From: Marinobacter maroccanus
Lineage (GTDB): Bacteria; Pseudomonadota; Gammaproteobacteria; Pseudomonadales; Oleiphilaceae
NCBI RefSeq assembly: GCF_002933275.1
Contig: NZ_PSSX01000016.1
Location: 38,236-102,235 of the forward strand
Direction: 5' to 3'
DNA length: 64,000 nt
Part shown: piece by piece, positions 35,057 to 42,929 of the stretch
Layout of the letters: each line of letters begins with the position of its first letter
Position numbering within the stretch: position 1 is the first letter of the stretch
Notes under the pieces: generated by a model
The model's input: the letters and a program-made list of their open reading frames with translations, nothing else
Databases searched by the model: none
What the model was told of the DNA's origin: nothing
Program-made: the position numbers and the translations under genes

Positions 35057-35716
35057 TCATTTCTTGAAAAATCGTGGGTTGCGAGCAATAAAAGAGTCAA
35101 TCCAGCGCTCCAGAAAGGAGCGTTTGTCCGCGTTCTTCAGATAGCGCCAGCCCAATACGGAAATGACCAGTGCCCCGGTCGCATCGACGATCAGGTCCCA
35201 CATGGTATCCGTCAGCCCGGAAGGATCACCAAGCATGGGCTTTTGCATGTTCATGCCAAACAGGGAATCCATGGTGAACTCGAAAATCTCCCACAGTGCG
35301 CCCACACCCAGTGCAAACATGAATGCGAAAAATGCGACAAAGCCGGGATTCATGTGCACGTGAATCTTTTCGGTCTCGTTCATAATGTGCACCAGGAGAA
35401 AGCCGAGAATACCCAACAAGAATCCCGACGTGGTGTGGAGCGCCATATCCCACCACCAGAACCGCGTGTAGTAATCACGGATCTCTCCGAGAAACAGGGA
35501 AGCAAACACAAACCCTATGGCGGCTAGCTGCAGTTCCGGTGGAATGTGGATTCGGAAACGGCGTTCAAACAGCAACGGGAAGAAGGTGATGGCGATAATC
35601 ATGGCCGTCAAGAAAGCGGTGAACCATCGTTGGCCCCAGATCGCGAACACTGCTTCACCAAGCAGTATCAATTGCAGAACAAGAGTAATCCTTTGATGGG
35701 TTACGCGAATGCGCAT
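35057..35716 (-). CDS. DUF2238 (YjdF-like) membrane protein
   Basis: A 219-residue membrane protein with about six helices. Conserved polar motifs lie within helices: WWDMALHTTSGFLLG, GALWEIFEFTMD and DLIVDATGAL, as in YjdF/DUF2238. Function unknown; the buried Asp, His and Glu suggest metal or lipid chemistry, which is only inference. It begins 12 bp after the stop of an AraC regulator and is probably in its operon. Confidence 0.8.
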   Translation of the reverse strand: MRIRVTHQRITLVLQLILLGEAVFAIWGQRWFTAFLTAMIIAITFFPLLFERRFRIHIPPELQLAAIGFVFASLFLGEIRDYYTRFWWWDMALHTTSGFLLGILGFLLVHIMNETEKIHVHMNPGFVAFFAFMFALGVGALWEIFEFTMDSLFGMNMQKPMLGDPSGLTDTMWDLIVDATGALVISVLGWRYLKNADKRSFLERWIDSFIARNPRFFKK

Positions 35717-35728
35717 AAGTCTCCGGGA

Positions 35729-36655
35729 TCAGTGGTTTAAGTTCGCATCTGCACGGTAGGTCGATGGGGTTACTCCGAACCTTGCTTTGAACGCACGGCT
35801 GAATTGGCTGGAATCATTGAATCCGCACATGAGTGCAATGGCCGTGATTTTGTGCCTGTTGTTACGGAGAAGGTCGCGGGCCCGGATTAATCGTTGCTCC
35901 TGGACGTATTGATAGGGCGCGCAACCAAATGTGGCCTTGAAAACCCTGGCAAAATGATAGGGGCTCAGGTTGACCCAACTGGCCATGTTGGCGAGCGTTA
36001 ACGCCTGGCCCAGTTCCGCATCGATGCGTTCCTGCAAGAGCCGGCGGTATCGAAGTGACAGCTGCCCTGTGACTTCCGGAAGGGGTTGCCGAATATCAGA
36101 GTGGCGGCTGACGACCTGCAGTAGAAGCCATTGTGCGAGGTGATCCATTGCCATGGTCTGGCCGGGTGCTTGCCAGTCGCTGAGCGCGAGGAGCTTTCCG
36201 GCCTGGGCGAGAACCGGGTCTTCGGCGTGGTAAAGCTCGGAAAGCTGGCGCTTGTCCGGATCCGCATCCCAAGTCTGTTCGGCGCACCGGGCGACGTCCA
36301 GGTCATTGAAATAGAGATGAAAAAACTCGAACTGTCCGCTGATTTGCCAACTTGAGCGGCTGCCCGCCGGGAACAGGCATACGGCACCCGGAAAGCCCTG
36401 GCTGACAACCTTACCGTTCAATACCCTTCTGGCCTGTTCGCCCTTGTCTATGTAAATGCTCAATGCATGGTGACGGGGCCGTTCGTAACGCACCTCGCCC
36501 TGACGATTCTGCCATTGCGCCAGAGCCCGCCCTTGATCGAGTTCAAGCATTTTCTGAGGTGCGACGCCAGCGGTTCTCAGGGTATCGACAATGTCGCGAT
36601 TTGCCGGGCGCGATTGCGTTGGGCTTTTGGGCATGGATTCAGAATCGGTCTGCAT
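35729..36655 (-). CDS. AraC-family transcriptional regulator
   Basis: A 308-residue regulator. The N-terminal part has an AraC-type cupin sensor (about 45-180). The C-terminal double helix-turn-helix runs from about 205; ALTLANMASWVNLSPYHFAR and ITAIALMCGFNDSSQFSRAF are the two HTHs. ATG 36655 follows GGAGG. It is divergent from an EamA exporter 119 bp away, which it may activate; DUF2238 lies directly downstream. Confidence 0.9.
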   Translation of the reverse strand: MQTDSESMPKSPTQSRPANRDIVDTLRTAGVAPQKMLELDQGRALAQWQNRQGEVRYERPRHHALSIYIDKGEQARRVLNGKVVSQGFPGAVCLFPAGSRSSWQISGQFEFFHLYFNDLDVARCAEQTWDADPDKRQLSELYHAEDPVLAQAGKLLALSDWQAPGQTMAMDHLAQWLLLQVVSRHSDIRQPLPEVTGQLSLRYRRLLQERIDAELGQALTLANMASWVNLSPYHFARVFKATFGCAPYQYVQEQRLIRARDLLRNNRHKITAIALMCGFNDSSQFSRAFKARFGVTPSTYRADANLNH

Positions 36656-36774
36656 AGGGAGCCTCCGCAAGAATCATCCATGGTTCAGCAGGATCTGACA
36701 AGTTTTGGTGTTGTTTGAGTCATATGATGATCCCTGCTCAACGATTGTTCCCGATAGCAACAGGAATCACTGCC

Positions 36775-37641
36775 ATGCCTATCTCTGTTCACTATGGTTT
36801 GACGGTACTGATCTGGGGGCTAACCTGGACAGCGATTCGCCTGCAGGTCGAAGCAGCACCTGTCGATATATCCGTGTTTTACCGATTCGTTATGGCGTCT
36901 GTCGTGACACTCGTGGTTCTTGCCATGGTGCGCAGGCTGGAGAAGCTGACCCTGAAACAGCACGGTTGGCTGGTGCTGCAGGGAGCAACCCTGTACAGCC
37001 TGAACTTTTTGCTGATTTATCGTGCTGCAGAATCGATGACAAGCGGTCTGCTGGCGGTGGTGTTTTCGCTGGCCGCTTTGTTTAACGCTTTGAATGGCTG
37101 GCTCTGGTTAAGGCTCCGGCCTACCGCCCGGCTTTATCCGGCGATCTCTCTGGGGATCACAGGTGTGGCACTACTGTTCTGGCACGATCTGCAACTGGGT
37201 AACGCCACAGCCACGAGCATTCTGTTCGCCATTGGCGGCACCTTCTGGTTTTCGATGGGTAACCTGGTCAGCATCAAGGTGCGGATGTCTCAGGTGCCGC
37301 TGTTACTGGCCAATGCCTGGGCCATGGTTTACGGCGCGGTGATTCTTGGCATCTGGTGCCTTTTTCAGGGTGTTGAGTGGGTACTCCCCACCTCAGCGAC
37401 TTTCTGGGGCGCAACTGTCTTCCTGGCCGTTCCCGGCTCAATCATCGCGTTCTATTGCTACATCACGGTGATTCAGACGCTCGGCGCCGACAAGGCCGGC
37501 TACGCGACGGTGCTTTTTCCCGTGGTTGCCCTGAGCGTTTCGACCTGGCTCGAGGGGTTTGAGTGGACAACAACGGCGGTACTGGGTGCCACGCTGGCAC
37601 TGCTGGGAAATTACGTTTTGTTCCGACCGGCCAAAGCATAG
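36775..37641 (+). CDS. DMT-superfamily (EamA) transporter
   Basis: A 288-residue exporter with ten predicted helices. The start LTVLIWGLTWTAIRLQ and the end VLGATLALLGNYVLFRPAK frame two EamA repeats. Likely an amino-acid or metabolite exporter; the substrate cannot be read. ATG 36775 follows AGGAA. It is divergent from an AraC regulator. Its 3' end overlaps the convergent deaminase gene by 31 bp. Confidence 0.85.
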   Translation: MPISVHYGLTVLIWGLTWTAIRLQVEAAPVDISVFYRFVMASVVTLVVLAMVRRLEKLTLKQHGWLVLQGATLYSLNFLLIYRAAESMTSGLLAVVFSLAALFNALNGWLWLRLRPTARLYPAISLGITGVALLFWHDLQLGNATATSILFAIGGTFWFSMGNLVSIKVRMSQVPLLLANAWAMVYGAVILGIWCLFQGVEWVLPTSATFWGATVFLAVPGSIIAFYCYITVIQTLGADKAGYATVLFPVVALSVSTWLEGFEWTTTAVLGATLALLGNYVLFRPAKA

Positions 37642-38102
37642 CGCTTGTGAAGTTCGCGCAGGGCATCTGAGAGCGCAGGGAAAGGACCCTCAGTGGGGAT
37701 ACCCGGAACGACCTGGTTGATCGGAAGCGTTGCCACGGGTGGTGGCGTAACGTGCAGCTCGTCCAGCCAGCTTGAAAGCTGTTCTGACGAGCTTGCATAA
37801 ACGATGCGCCCAAGGCCGACCCAGCCATGGGCTGCCGCGCACATCGGGCAGTGTTCGCCTGAGGTATACACCGTTGAGGCGGCTCGCTCATCCGGGGTCA
37901 TGTTGGCGGCAGCCCAACGGGCTATTTCGAACTCGGGGTGCCGGGTTTCATCGCCACCGGCAGTTTCATTATGCCCTTCGTATCTGACCGCGCCGGTTTC
38001 ATCCACCAGCACAGAACCAAAAGGCGGATTTCCGCTATCAACCGCCATTGAAGCCAACTCAACACAGCGGGCAAGATGTTTCATCTCGGTTTCGTAGATC
38101 AC
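37611..38102 (-). CDS. Nucleoside/cytidine deaminase-like zinc protein
   Basis: A 163-residue CDA-fold protein. The zinc motif reads H-P-E (in ETRHPEFEIARWA) instead of the common H-A-E or C-A-E, followed by the canonical PCxxC-type motif as E-H-C-P-M-C-A. The P-P-F-G-S-V-L-V-D loop at the start is typical of guanine/tRNA-adenosine deaminase relatives. Substrate unknown. GTG 38102 is preceded by AGGAGG, which decides this start. Last gene of a four-gene minus-strand operon with 10-14 bp gaps. Confidence 0.85.
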   Translation of the reverse strand: MIYETEMKHLARCVELASMAVDSGNPPFGSVLVDETGAVRYEGHNETAGGDETRHPEFEIARWAAANMTPDERAASTVYTSGEHCPMCAAAHGWVGLGRIVYASSSEQLSSWLDELHVTPPPVATLPINQVVPGIPTEGPFPALSDALRELHKRYALAGRNKT

Positions 38103-38112
38103 AATTCCTCCT

Positions 38113-38742
38113 TCACTGACCTCGGGCGTCCAGGTAATGCATCCAGAGCATGCGGGCTGCTACCGCTCGCCACGGCGCCCATTGTTTGGCAAAGCCCAGT
38201 TGCTCATAGTTTGTTGGTCGGGCATCCAGATTTTTGATGTCCTGTATTGCGGATGCCAGTGCCAAGTCTCCCTGAGGCCAGGCATCCGGCCGCCCTAGCG
38301 CCATCATGTAATAGACGTCGACGGTCCAGGGGCCCAAACCGGGTACTTCTAAAAGGTGACTTCGGCCCTGCGCATCGTCAAGTGCTTCGAGCTGGGAGAG
38401 ATCCAGCGCACCGCTGGCTATCCGATTGGCCAGCTCAACACAATACCGGGATTTCTGCCGTGTGAGCCCGACACTCCTGAGTCCAGACTCGCCGGCCCTC
38501 TTTACTGAATCAGGAGTTACCGATTCAAGGTGGGACGCGAGCCGTTCAAACATGGTGGCCGCGGCTTTGATCGAAACTTGCTGCTCAAGAATGATGTGCA
38601 CCAATGAGGCAAAGCCGGGTTCGCGGGTCCAGATTGGCGGGTATCCGAGTCGGGCTCGGATACCGTAAAGATCAGGATCTTTCTCCGCCAGGACGTCCAC
38701 GCCCATCCTCAAGGTTTCGTCGGTGATCGTCTTTTGTTGCAT
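38113..38742 (-). CDS. AlkA-like DNA-3-methyladenine glycosylase (HhH-GPD)
   Basis: A 209-residue base-excision glycosylase. The helix-hairpin-helix reads EVPGLGPWTVDVYYMMAL, and the catalytic aspartate follows in PQGDLAL. The ILEQQVSIKAA segment is the usual GPD helix. It removes alkylated bases from DNA. It is shorter than E. coli AlkA (282 residues), lacking the N-terminal TBP-like domain. ATG 38742 follows AAAGGGC; it is 14 bp downstream of an unknown gene and 10 bp before the deaminase. Confidence 0.9.
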   Translation of the reverse strand: MQQKTITDETLRMGVDVLAEKDPDLYGIRARLGYPPIWTREPGFASLVHIILEQQVSIKAAATMFERLASHLESVTPDSVKRAGESGLRSVGLTRQKSRYCVELANRIASGALDLSQLEALDDAQGRSHLLEVPGLGPWTVDVYYMMALGRPDAWPQGDLALASAIQDIKNLDARPTNYEQLGFAKQWAPWRAVAARMLWMHYLDARGQ

Positions 38743-38756
38743 AAAGCCCTTTCTGA

Positions 38757-39275
38757 CTAATGGCGAGCCGATTCTGAGCCTCCGTGCAGGATCCGCTGCT
38801 GCACATAAGAGCGAGCTTGCTCCGGCGGTAGAGACTCCATTGCAAAAGTTAGTGCCGACCAGACCAGAGCCATCATGACGGTCTGGAGTGAAACGCTGCC
38901 ATCCGCGGGCAGTATCTGGTCGTCTGCTAATAAGGTATTTACGACCTGTATGAGTTCGTGAGAAGAACGGCAATCGTCAAGAGGTGTAGGGTTTGATGGT
39001 GCATCCGGGGATACATGTTCAAAGAAAAACGTTTCGGCCGCTCGGGCATACTCGGCACGAAAAGGCTCCTGGTTCGAGCGTTTGATGCTGTCTCCCATCG
39101 CATTGCAGATGGAGGCTGCGATCACTATGCCTGAGTAACCTCCGGGTGTGTCGTGACGCAGCTGATGTCTCGATCGGAATTGTTCGAGCCGTTTCGAGAT
39201 GGCCGTACCGTATTGGGCAATCTCGTCCACCATTTCAACGCCGCTGTCATCGAAGGGTTTGGATATCAGGCTCAT
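38757..39275 (-). CDS. Uncharacterised protein between COQ7-like and AlkA-like genes
   Basis: A 172-residue soluble, mostly helical protein; not recognised. An acidic N-terminal helix (VEMVDEIAQYGTAISKRLEQ, shown only in part) and a C-terminal helix rich in small and aromatic residues are visible; no metal motif was found. Ten bp after the COQ7-like stop, so it belongs to that operon. Confidence 0.6.
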   Translation of the reverse strand: MSLISKPFDDSGVEMVDEIAQYGTAISKRLEQFRSRHQLRHDTPGGYSGIVIAASICNAMGDSIKRSNQEPFRAEYARAAETFFFEHVSPDAPSNPTPLDDCRSSHELIQVVNTLLADDQILPADGSVSLQTVMMALVWSALTFAMESLPPEQARSYVQQRILHGGSESARH

Positions 39276-39285
39276 GGAATGACTC

Positions 39286-39861
39286 TCAAATCAGTCGGGC
39301 AAACTGGACAGCCGCTTTGGAACCGGCCCCCACGAGCCCTGTCCATAGCCTTAGAAGAAGACTCGCTTCGGCGGATCGATTTTGCCCGGCTTCGTCACGA
39401 TGGTGGACTTCGTCGAGCCGGCATTTCTCGAATCCTGCAAGTATAGCCCGCTCCGACTCGCGCCATGCATACGGAGAAAGCGTTTTGATCTGCTCCTGGT
39501 AGTGCAGGTCAACAAAGGTTTCCACGGCTTCGATCGTGGCGAAAACCGCCTGTTTTCCCATCAATGCCGGGATAAGACCCGTCAAAAAACCGGCCAGGCG
39601 CCACAGTGGCAGCAGCAGGCTTGGGCGATAGCAGCACTGAAGCTGGTTAAAGAAACGTAGATGCTCGCTCTCCGACGCCAGGTGCTCCGTTGCGAAATCC
39701 AGCAGCTCTTTTCGGGGGCGCGTCGCCAGAATCCCCCGGTAAATCCACACGGCACCGGTTTCTCCCGCATGACTGCAACGCAGCTCCTGCTCGAACTGCC
39801 TGCTTACTCCAACCTGAGAGAGCTGGTGGTGTATACCGTCGATGTTAAGTTCCGCCATCAT
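39286..39861 (-). CDS. COQ7-like di-iron hydroxylase family protein
   Basis: A 191-residue helical protein. It keeps the di-iron ligand pattern of demethoxyubiquinone hydroxylases: E in HAGETGAV, E-x-x-H in SESEHLRF, E in EAVETF, and a final LDEVHHRDEA. True COQ7 makes demethoxyubiquinone into hydroxy-ubiquinone precursors at the membrane; a hydrophobic helix at about 85-105 would bind the membrane. It is slightly shorter than typical COQ7. The operon context (a DNA glycosylase and a deaminase) argues for a divergent paralogue. ATG 39861 follows GAGGAAA. Confidence 0.75.
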   Translation of the reverse strand: MMAELNIDGIHHQLSQVGVSRQFEQELRCSHAGETGAVWIYRGILATRPRKELLDFATEHLASESEHLRFFNQLQCCYRPSLLLPLWRLAGFLTGLIPALMGKQAVFATIEAVETFVDLHYQEQIKTLSPYAWRESERAILAGFEKCRLDEVHHRDEAGQNRSAEASLLLRLWTGLVGAGSKAAVQFARLI

Positions 39862-40049
39862 TAAATTTCCTCAGACACGATGAGGTTTGTACGAAACAGG
39901 CCCTCTTTGGTTCTCAGGCTCGATCGCTGGCGAAACACGAGTGTCATTCCCATAAGGATATGCCCTTAGCCCGGAAAAGAATCCCACTGTGTTTAAGGCG
40001 CGTAATGTCTCGAGTATTTTCAACGACCAACCAATGAGGTGAAGTCAAA

Positions 40050-40499
40050 ATGAAACTTACGTTCAAGAACGGTCTGACCGCAGTAGCACTGACCCTGGTT
40101 TCCGGTTTTGCCATGGCAGCGGAGCACGTTGTTGAGATGAAAAACTCCGGCGCTGACGGTGCCATGGTCTTCGAGCCAGGCTTTGTGAAAGCTGAGCCCG
40201 GTGACACGGTTAAGTTTGTCCTGGTCGATCCTGCCCATAATTCTGTCTCCGTTGAGGTGCCTGAGGGCGCGGAAGGTTGGCAGGGCGCCATGAACCAGGG
40301 CATCACAGTGACGCTGAATGAGGAAGGAGTGTACGTCTACAAGTGCACGCCCCACGCGGCATTGAACATGGCTGGCGTGATTCAGGTAGGTGAGCCGGCG
40401 AACTATGGCGCTGCAAAAGCAGCCGTCGATAAACTGACCGCAGCAGCTGCCACCAACAAGGAGCGGTTGACTGGCTACTTCGAACAGGTTGAGAAGTAA
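40050..40499 (+). CDS. Pseudoazurin (blue copper electron carrier)
   Basis: A 149-residue periplasmic cupredoxin with a signal peptide ending AMAAEH (about residue 24). All four type-1 copper ligands are visible: His in DPAHNS, and Cys, His and Met in YKCTPHAALNM. Pseudoazurins carry electrons to nitrite or nitrous oxide reductases, or to other terminal enzymes; no partner is in this window. GAGGTGA precedes ATG 40050. No FNR box was found in the 188 bp upstream. A clear terminator follows. Confidence 0.95.
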   Translation: MKLTFKNGLTAVALTLVSGFAMAAEHVVEMKNSGADGAMVFEPGFVKAEPGDTVKFVLVDPAHNSVSVEVPEGAEGWQGAMNQGITVTLNEEGVYVYKCTPHAALNMAGVIQVGEPANYGAAKAAVDKLTAAAATNKERLTGYFEQVEK

Positions 40500-40510
40500 C
40501 TTCTCTATCC

Positions 40511-40546
40511 CAGCCGCGGTTCTTTTTCCGCGGCTGCTTTCGTTTC
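40511..40546 (+). terminator. Rho-independent terminator of the pseudoazurin gene
   Basis: A perfect 9-bp GC stem, CAGCCGCGG at 40511-40519 and its complement at 40528-40536, encloses an 8-base loop. A T-containing tail (CTTTCGTTT) follows. It lies 12 bp after the stop codon. Confidence 0.8.
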
Positions 40547-40558
40547 CTCAAGCAAAGC

Positions 40559-40583
40559 TGACCAACCAAGTAAATTTTGGTCA
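40559..40583. promoter_or_regulatory. Palindrome upstream of an orphan binding-protein gene
   Basis: TGACCAA (40559-40565) and TTGGTCA (40577-40583) are perfect inverted 7-bp arms around an 11-base AT-rich core. The site is about 130 bp upstream of the next gene and may be an operator. No regulator is adjacent. Confidence 0.4.
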
Positions 40584-40711
40584 AACCTTCCAGCATTTAG
40601 TCAATTCGTCGGGGTATAAAAGCGGCTACAATAAGTCTGAGGGCGTTCACAATTCGATTGTAAGCCTCATGTACAGGTCTGCTGAAGCGTATTTTTCTCG
40701 AGTGCGTCCCG

Positions 40712-41482
40712 ATGAAGGTTCTAGGCTGGTTTTTGTTTTTGTTCTTCTCTTTTCAGGCTGTCTATGGTGATGAGGTGTCCGACGAGCCTCTCCTCTTCTG
40801 TAACAGCCACTGGCCACCTTACAGTTATGGTAATGACGATGGTTTAGCCATCGGTGGATATGCAGTTGATTTCTTGCATGAGATATCAGGCCGAATTGCG
40901 CGACCGGTCGAGTTGCGAATCCTTCCCTGGCTTCGATGCCTCAAAATGGCAGAGGATGGCGACGTTGACGGCATCATGCTGCTCACCGAAAACGAGGAGC
41001 GAAAGCAGTTTCTACTCATGAGTCGCCCGATCATTTCCGATACCAACGTGCTTTGGTACCGAATTGATAGCCCCCACGCCCTTCCGCGTTCGAGGTTTGC
41101 CGATTTGCAGGGGCTTAGAATAGGGGTGGTGACAGGTTTCAATTATGGTGAGCCATTTAACACTGCTGTAGTGCAATCGAATCTTATGGTGGATGAAGCA
41201 CCATCAATTCTGGGTAATTTCAGGCGTCTGGATCGTCACTGGATAGATGTTTTTCTGGTCAACCGGATGGCAGCGGACTATGCGCTCCATGATTATCCGC
41301 TGTTGAAAGCGAGGATGGTGGCGCATGAAGGGCCCTTCGAGTCAGTTGGTTTCCGAATAGGCCTGGCTAAGACTGGTCGAGCATTCGGTTTGTTAGCAGA
41401 GATCGATAAGGCTCTCGAGGATATGCGCGAGGATGGCACGATAGCTCGAATAATGAGCCAAGAGCCTTTTGAATATCGCTGA
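40712..41482 (+). CDS. Family 3-type periplasmic solute-binding protein
   Basis: A 256-residue secreted protein (signal peptide to about residue 18, AVYG-DE). The first strand and loop CNSHWPPYSYGND and the later G-L-R-I-G-V-V-T-G-F strand fit the SBP_bac_3 fold. No permease or ATPase is nearby, so it may be an orphan receptor, for instance feeding a chemoreceptor or histidine kinase elsewhere. It is AT-richer than its neighbours by eye. Ligand unknown. Confidence 0.75.
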   Translation: MKVLGWFLFLFFSFQAVYGDEVSDEPLLFCNSHWPPYSYGNDDGLAIGGYAVDFLHEISGRIARPVELRILPWLRCLKMAEDGDVDGIMLLTENEERKQFLLMSRPIISDTNVLWYRIDSPHALPRSRFADLQGLRIGVVTGFNYGEPFNTAVVQSNLMVDEAPSILGNFRRLDRHWIDVFLVNRMAADYALHDYPLLKARMVAHEGPFESVGFRIGLAKTGRAFGLLAEIDKALEDMREDGTIARIMSQEPFEYR

Positions 41483-41579
41483 GGAAATGCCAGGCCTGGA
41501 TAACTCTGCTACACAGTGAGGGGTGTAAACATCGCCCGGGAACAGCTGCCACATGGGTAGACAGACCATCAGCGTTGAT

Positions 41580-42791
41580 CTATCCGGCGTTTAATTCGGA
41601 TACACGAGCTCCTTTGGCTCGCGAGACCGCCCTAGGCGCGCCCAGGGCAAGAACAACGGCACCTGATGAACAGGCAAGCATTGAAACTGCGATGCTCAGG
41701 AGTGTCTGGTCACCCGAGACCGAAGAGAGGGTGCTGACTGCCCCGGCAATGGTGAACTGCGATGCGCCCAGAAGAGCCGCCGCAGTGCCGCTGAGATTCG
41801 GGAAGAACTCCATGGCGTTCGCCATGTTGTTGGGCACGATGCCGCCCTGGCAGCCGATGGCAGCGATGATGCACCCCGCCACCAGCCAGAGAGGCCCCTG
41901 GAACTGCACGCTGGCAACCAGGGCGACAAGAGCCAGGCATTGTGCAATAACCTGGGCGCGCACCAGCTGCACCGAGGAAAATCGCCTCAGCAGCGGACGG
42001 TTAATCAGGTTCAGTGCTGCCATGAACGCAATGTTGGCAGCGAACAGAATGGCAAACGTGCTGTTGGAGAGGCCGTACCATTCCTGATAGATAAATGAGG
42101 AATGGGTGATGAATAACAGCATGGTGCTGAAACACAGAACCTGAATGCCGATAAAGCGCATGGTGGTTTTGTGCCTGAGCACCAGCAGGTAATTGGTCAC
42201 CAGGGAGCGAATAGGCGTGGTTGTCGGTGTGCGGGGTTGAAGCCTCGGGAAAAGCGCCACCTGCAGGGTCAGCACAAGAAACGCGGCATAGCCGGCCAGC
42301 ATCAGGAATATCCACTGCCACTCGCCGAGTGCAAGCATCAGTGAACCCAGCGAGGGTGCCGCAGCGGGCGCTATGAACATAATCAGACCAATGAGCCCGA
42401 ACAGCCGGGCAGCGTCCTGTCCGCTGACTTCGTCGCGGACAATGGCAGGCACCGACACCGCGCAGAAGGCGCCACCAATACCCTGCGCTATCCGCCAGAA
42501 CACCATGTCGGACAGGCTATCAGCCAGCGATACCATGACAGCGCCTGCCATAAAGATCAGCAGCCCCCCGAAAAGCACCGGTTTGCGACCGTATCGGTCA
42601 GACAGGGGGCCGCCTACCAGTTGGGCAAGACCCAGTGTGGTGACATAGGCGCTGAGCGTGAGCCCCACGTGCCCGTGATCAATGCCCAGGCCGTCGGCAA
42701 TCTCCGGGAAAGCGGGCAGGTAGGCATCAAGCGCCAGTGGCCCGAGTGCCACGGTCATGCCCAGCAGTATGGCCAGGTGCAGATGCGACAA
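41580..42791 (-). CDS. Bcr/CflA-family MFS multidrug exporter
   Basis: A 403-residue, twelve-helix transporter. The helix-1 signature GPLALDAYLPAFPEI and the loop GGPLSDRYGRKPVL identify the Bcr/CflA group, which exports drugs and dipeptides. The start is taken as TTG 42791: GGAG lies 7 bp upstream and the length then equals the family norm. ATG 42887 has a weak site but adds 32 non-conserved residues that would use up the divergent promoter gap with the BCCT gene. Confidence 0.85.
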   Translation of the reverse strand: MSHLHLAILLGMTVALGPLALDAYLPAFPEIADGLGIDHGHVGLTLSAYVTTLGLAQLVGGPLSDRYGRKPVLFGGLLIFMAGAVMVSLADSLSDMVFWRIAQGIGGAFCAVSVPAIVRDEVSGQDAARLFGLIGLIMFIAPAAAPSLGSLMLALGEWQWIFLMLAGYAAFLVLTLQVALFPRLQPRTPTTTPIRSLVTNYLLVLRHKTTMRFIGIQVLCFSTMLLFITHSSFIYQEWYGLSNSTFAILFAANIAFMAALNLINRPLLRRFSSVQLVRAQVIAQCLALVALVASVQFQGPLWLVAGCIIAAIGCQGGIVPNNMANAMEFFPNLSGTAAALLGASQFTIAGAVSTLSSVSGDQTLLSIAVSMLACSSGAVVLALGAPRAVSRAKGARVSELNAG

Positions 42792-42929
42792 GAGTGATCT
42801 CCTCGAAAGATAGAATCCTAACAATACGGTGGCATATTTCATCAGACCATGCGTATTTTCAGAAATCTCCGTGCATGATTCATTCACTTCCTGTAGCCTG
42901 CGCGGCTTTTTCTTCCGGAGGCAGATCTT

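Noticed and set aside
42792..42887. Upstream ATG start of the Bcr/CflA exporter at 42887
   Set aside because: Despite an AGGA nearby, the extra 32 residues are not like the family and TTG 42791 has a better ribosome site.
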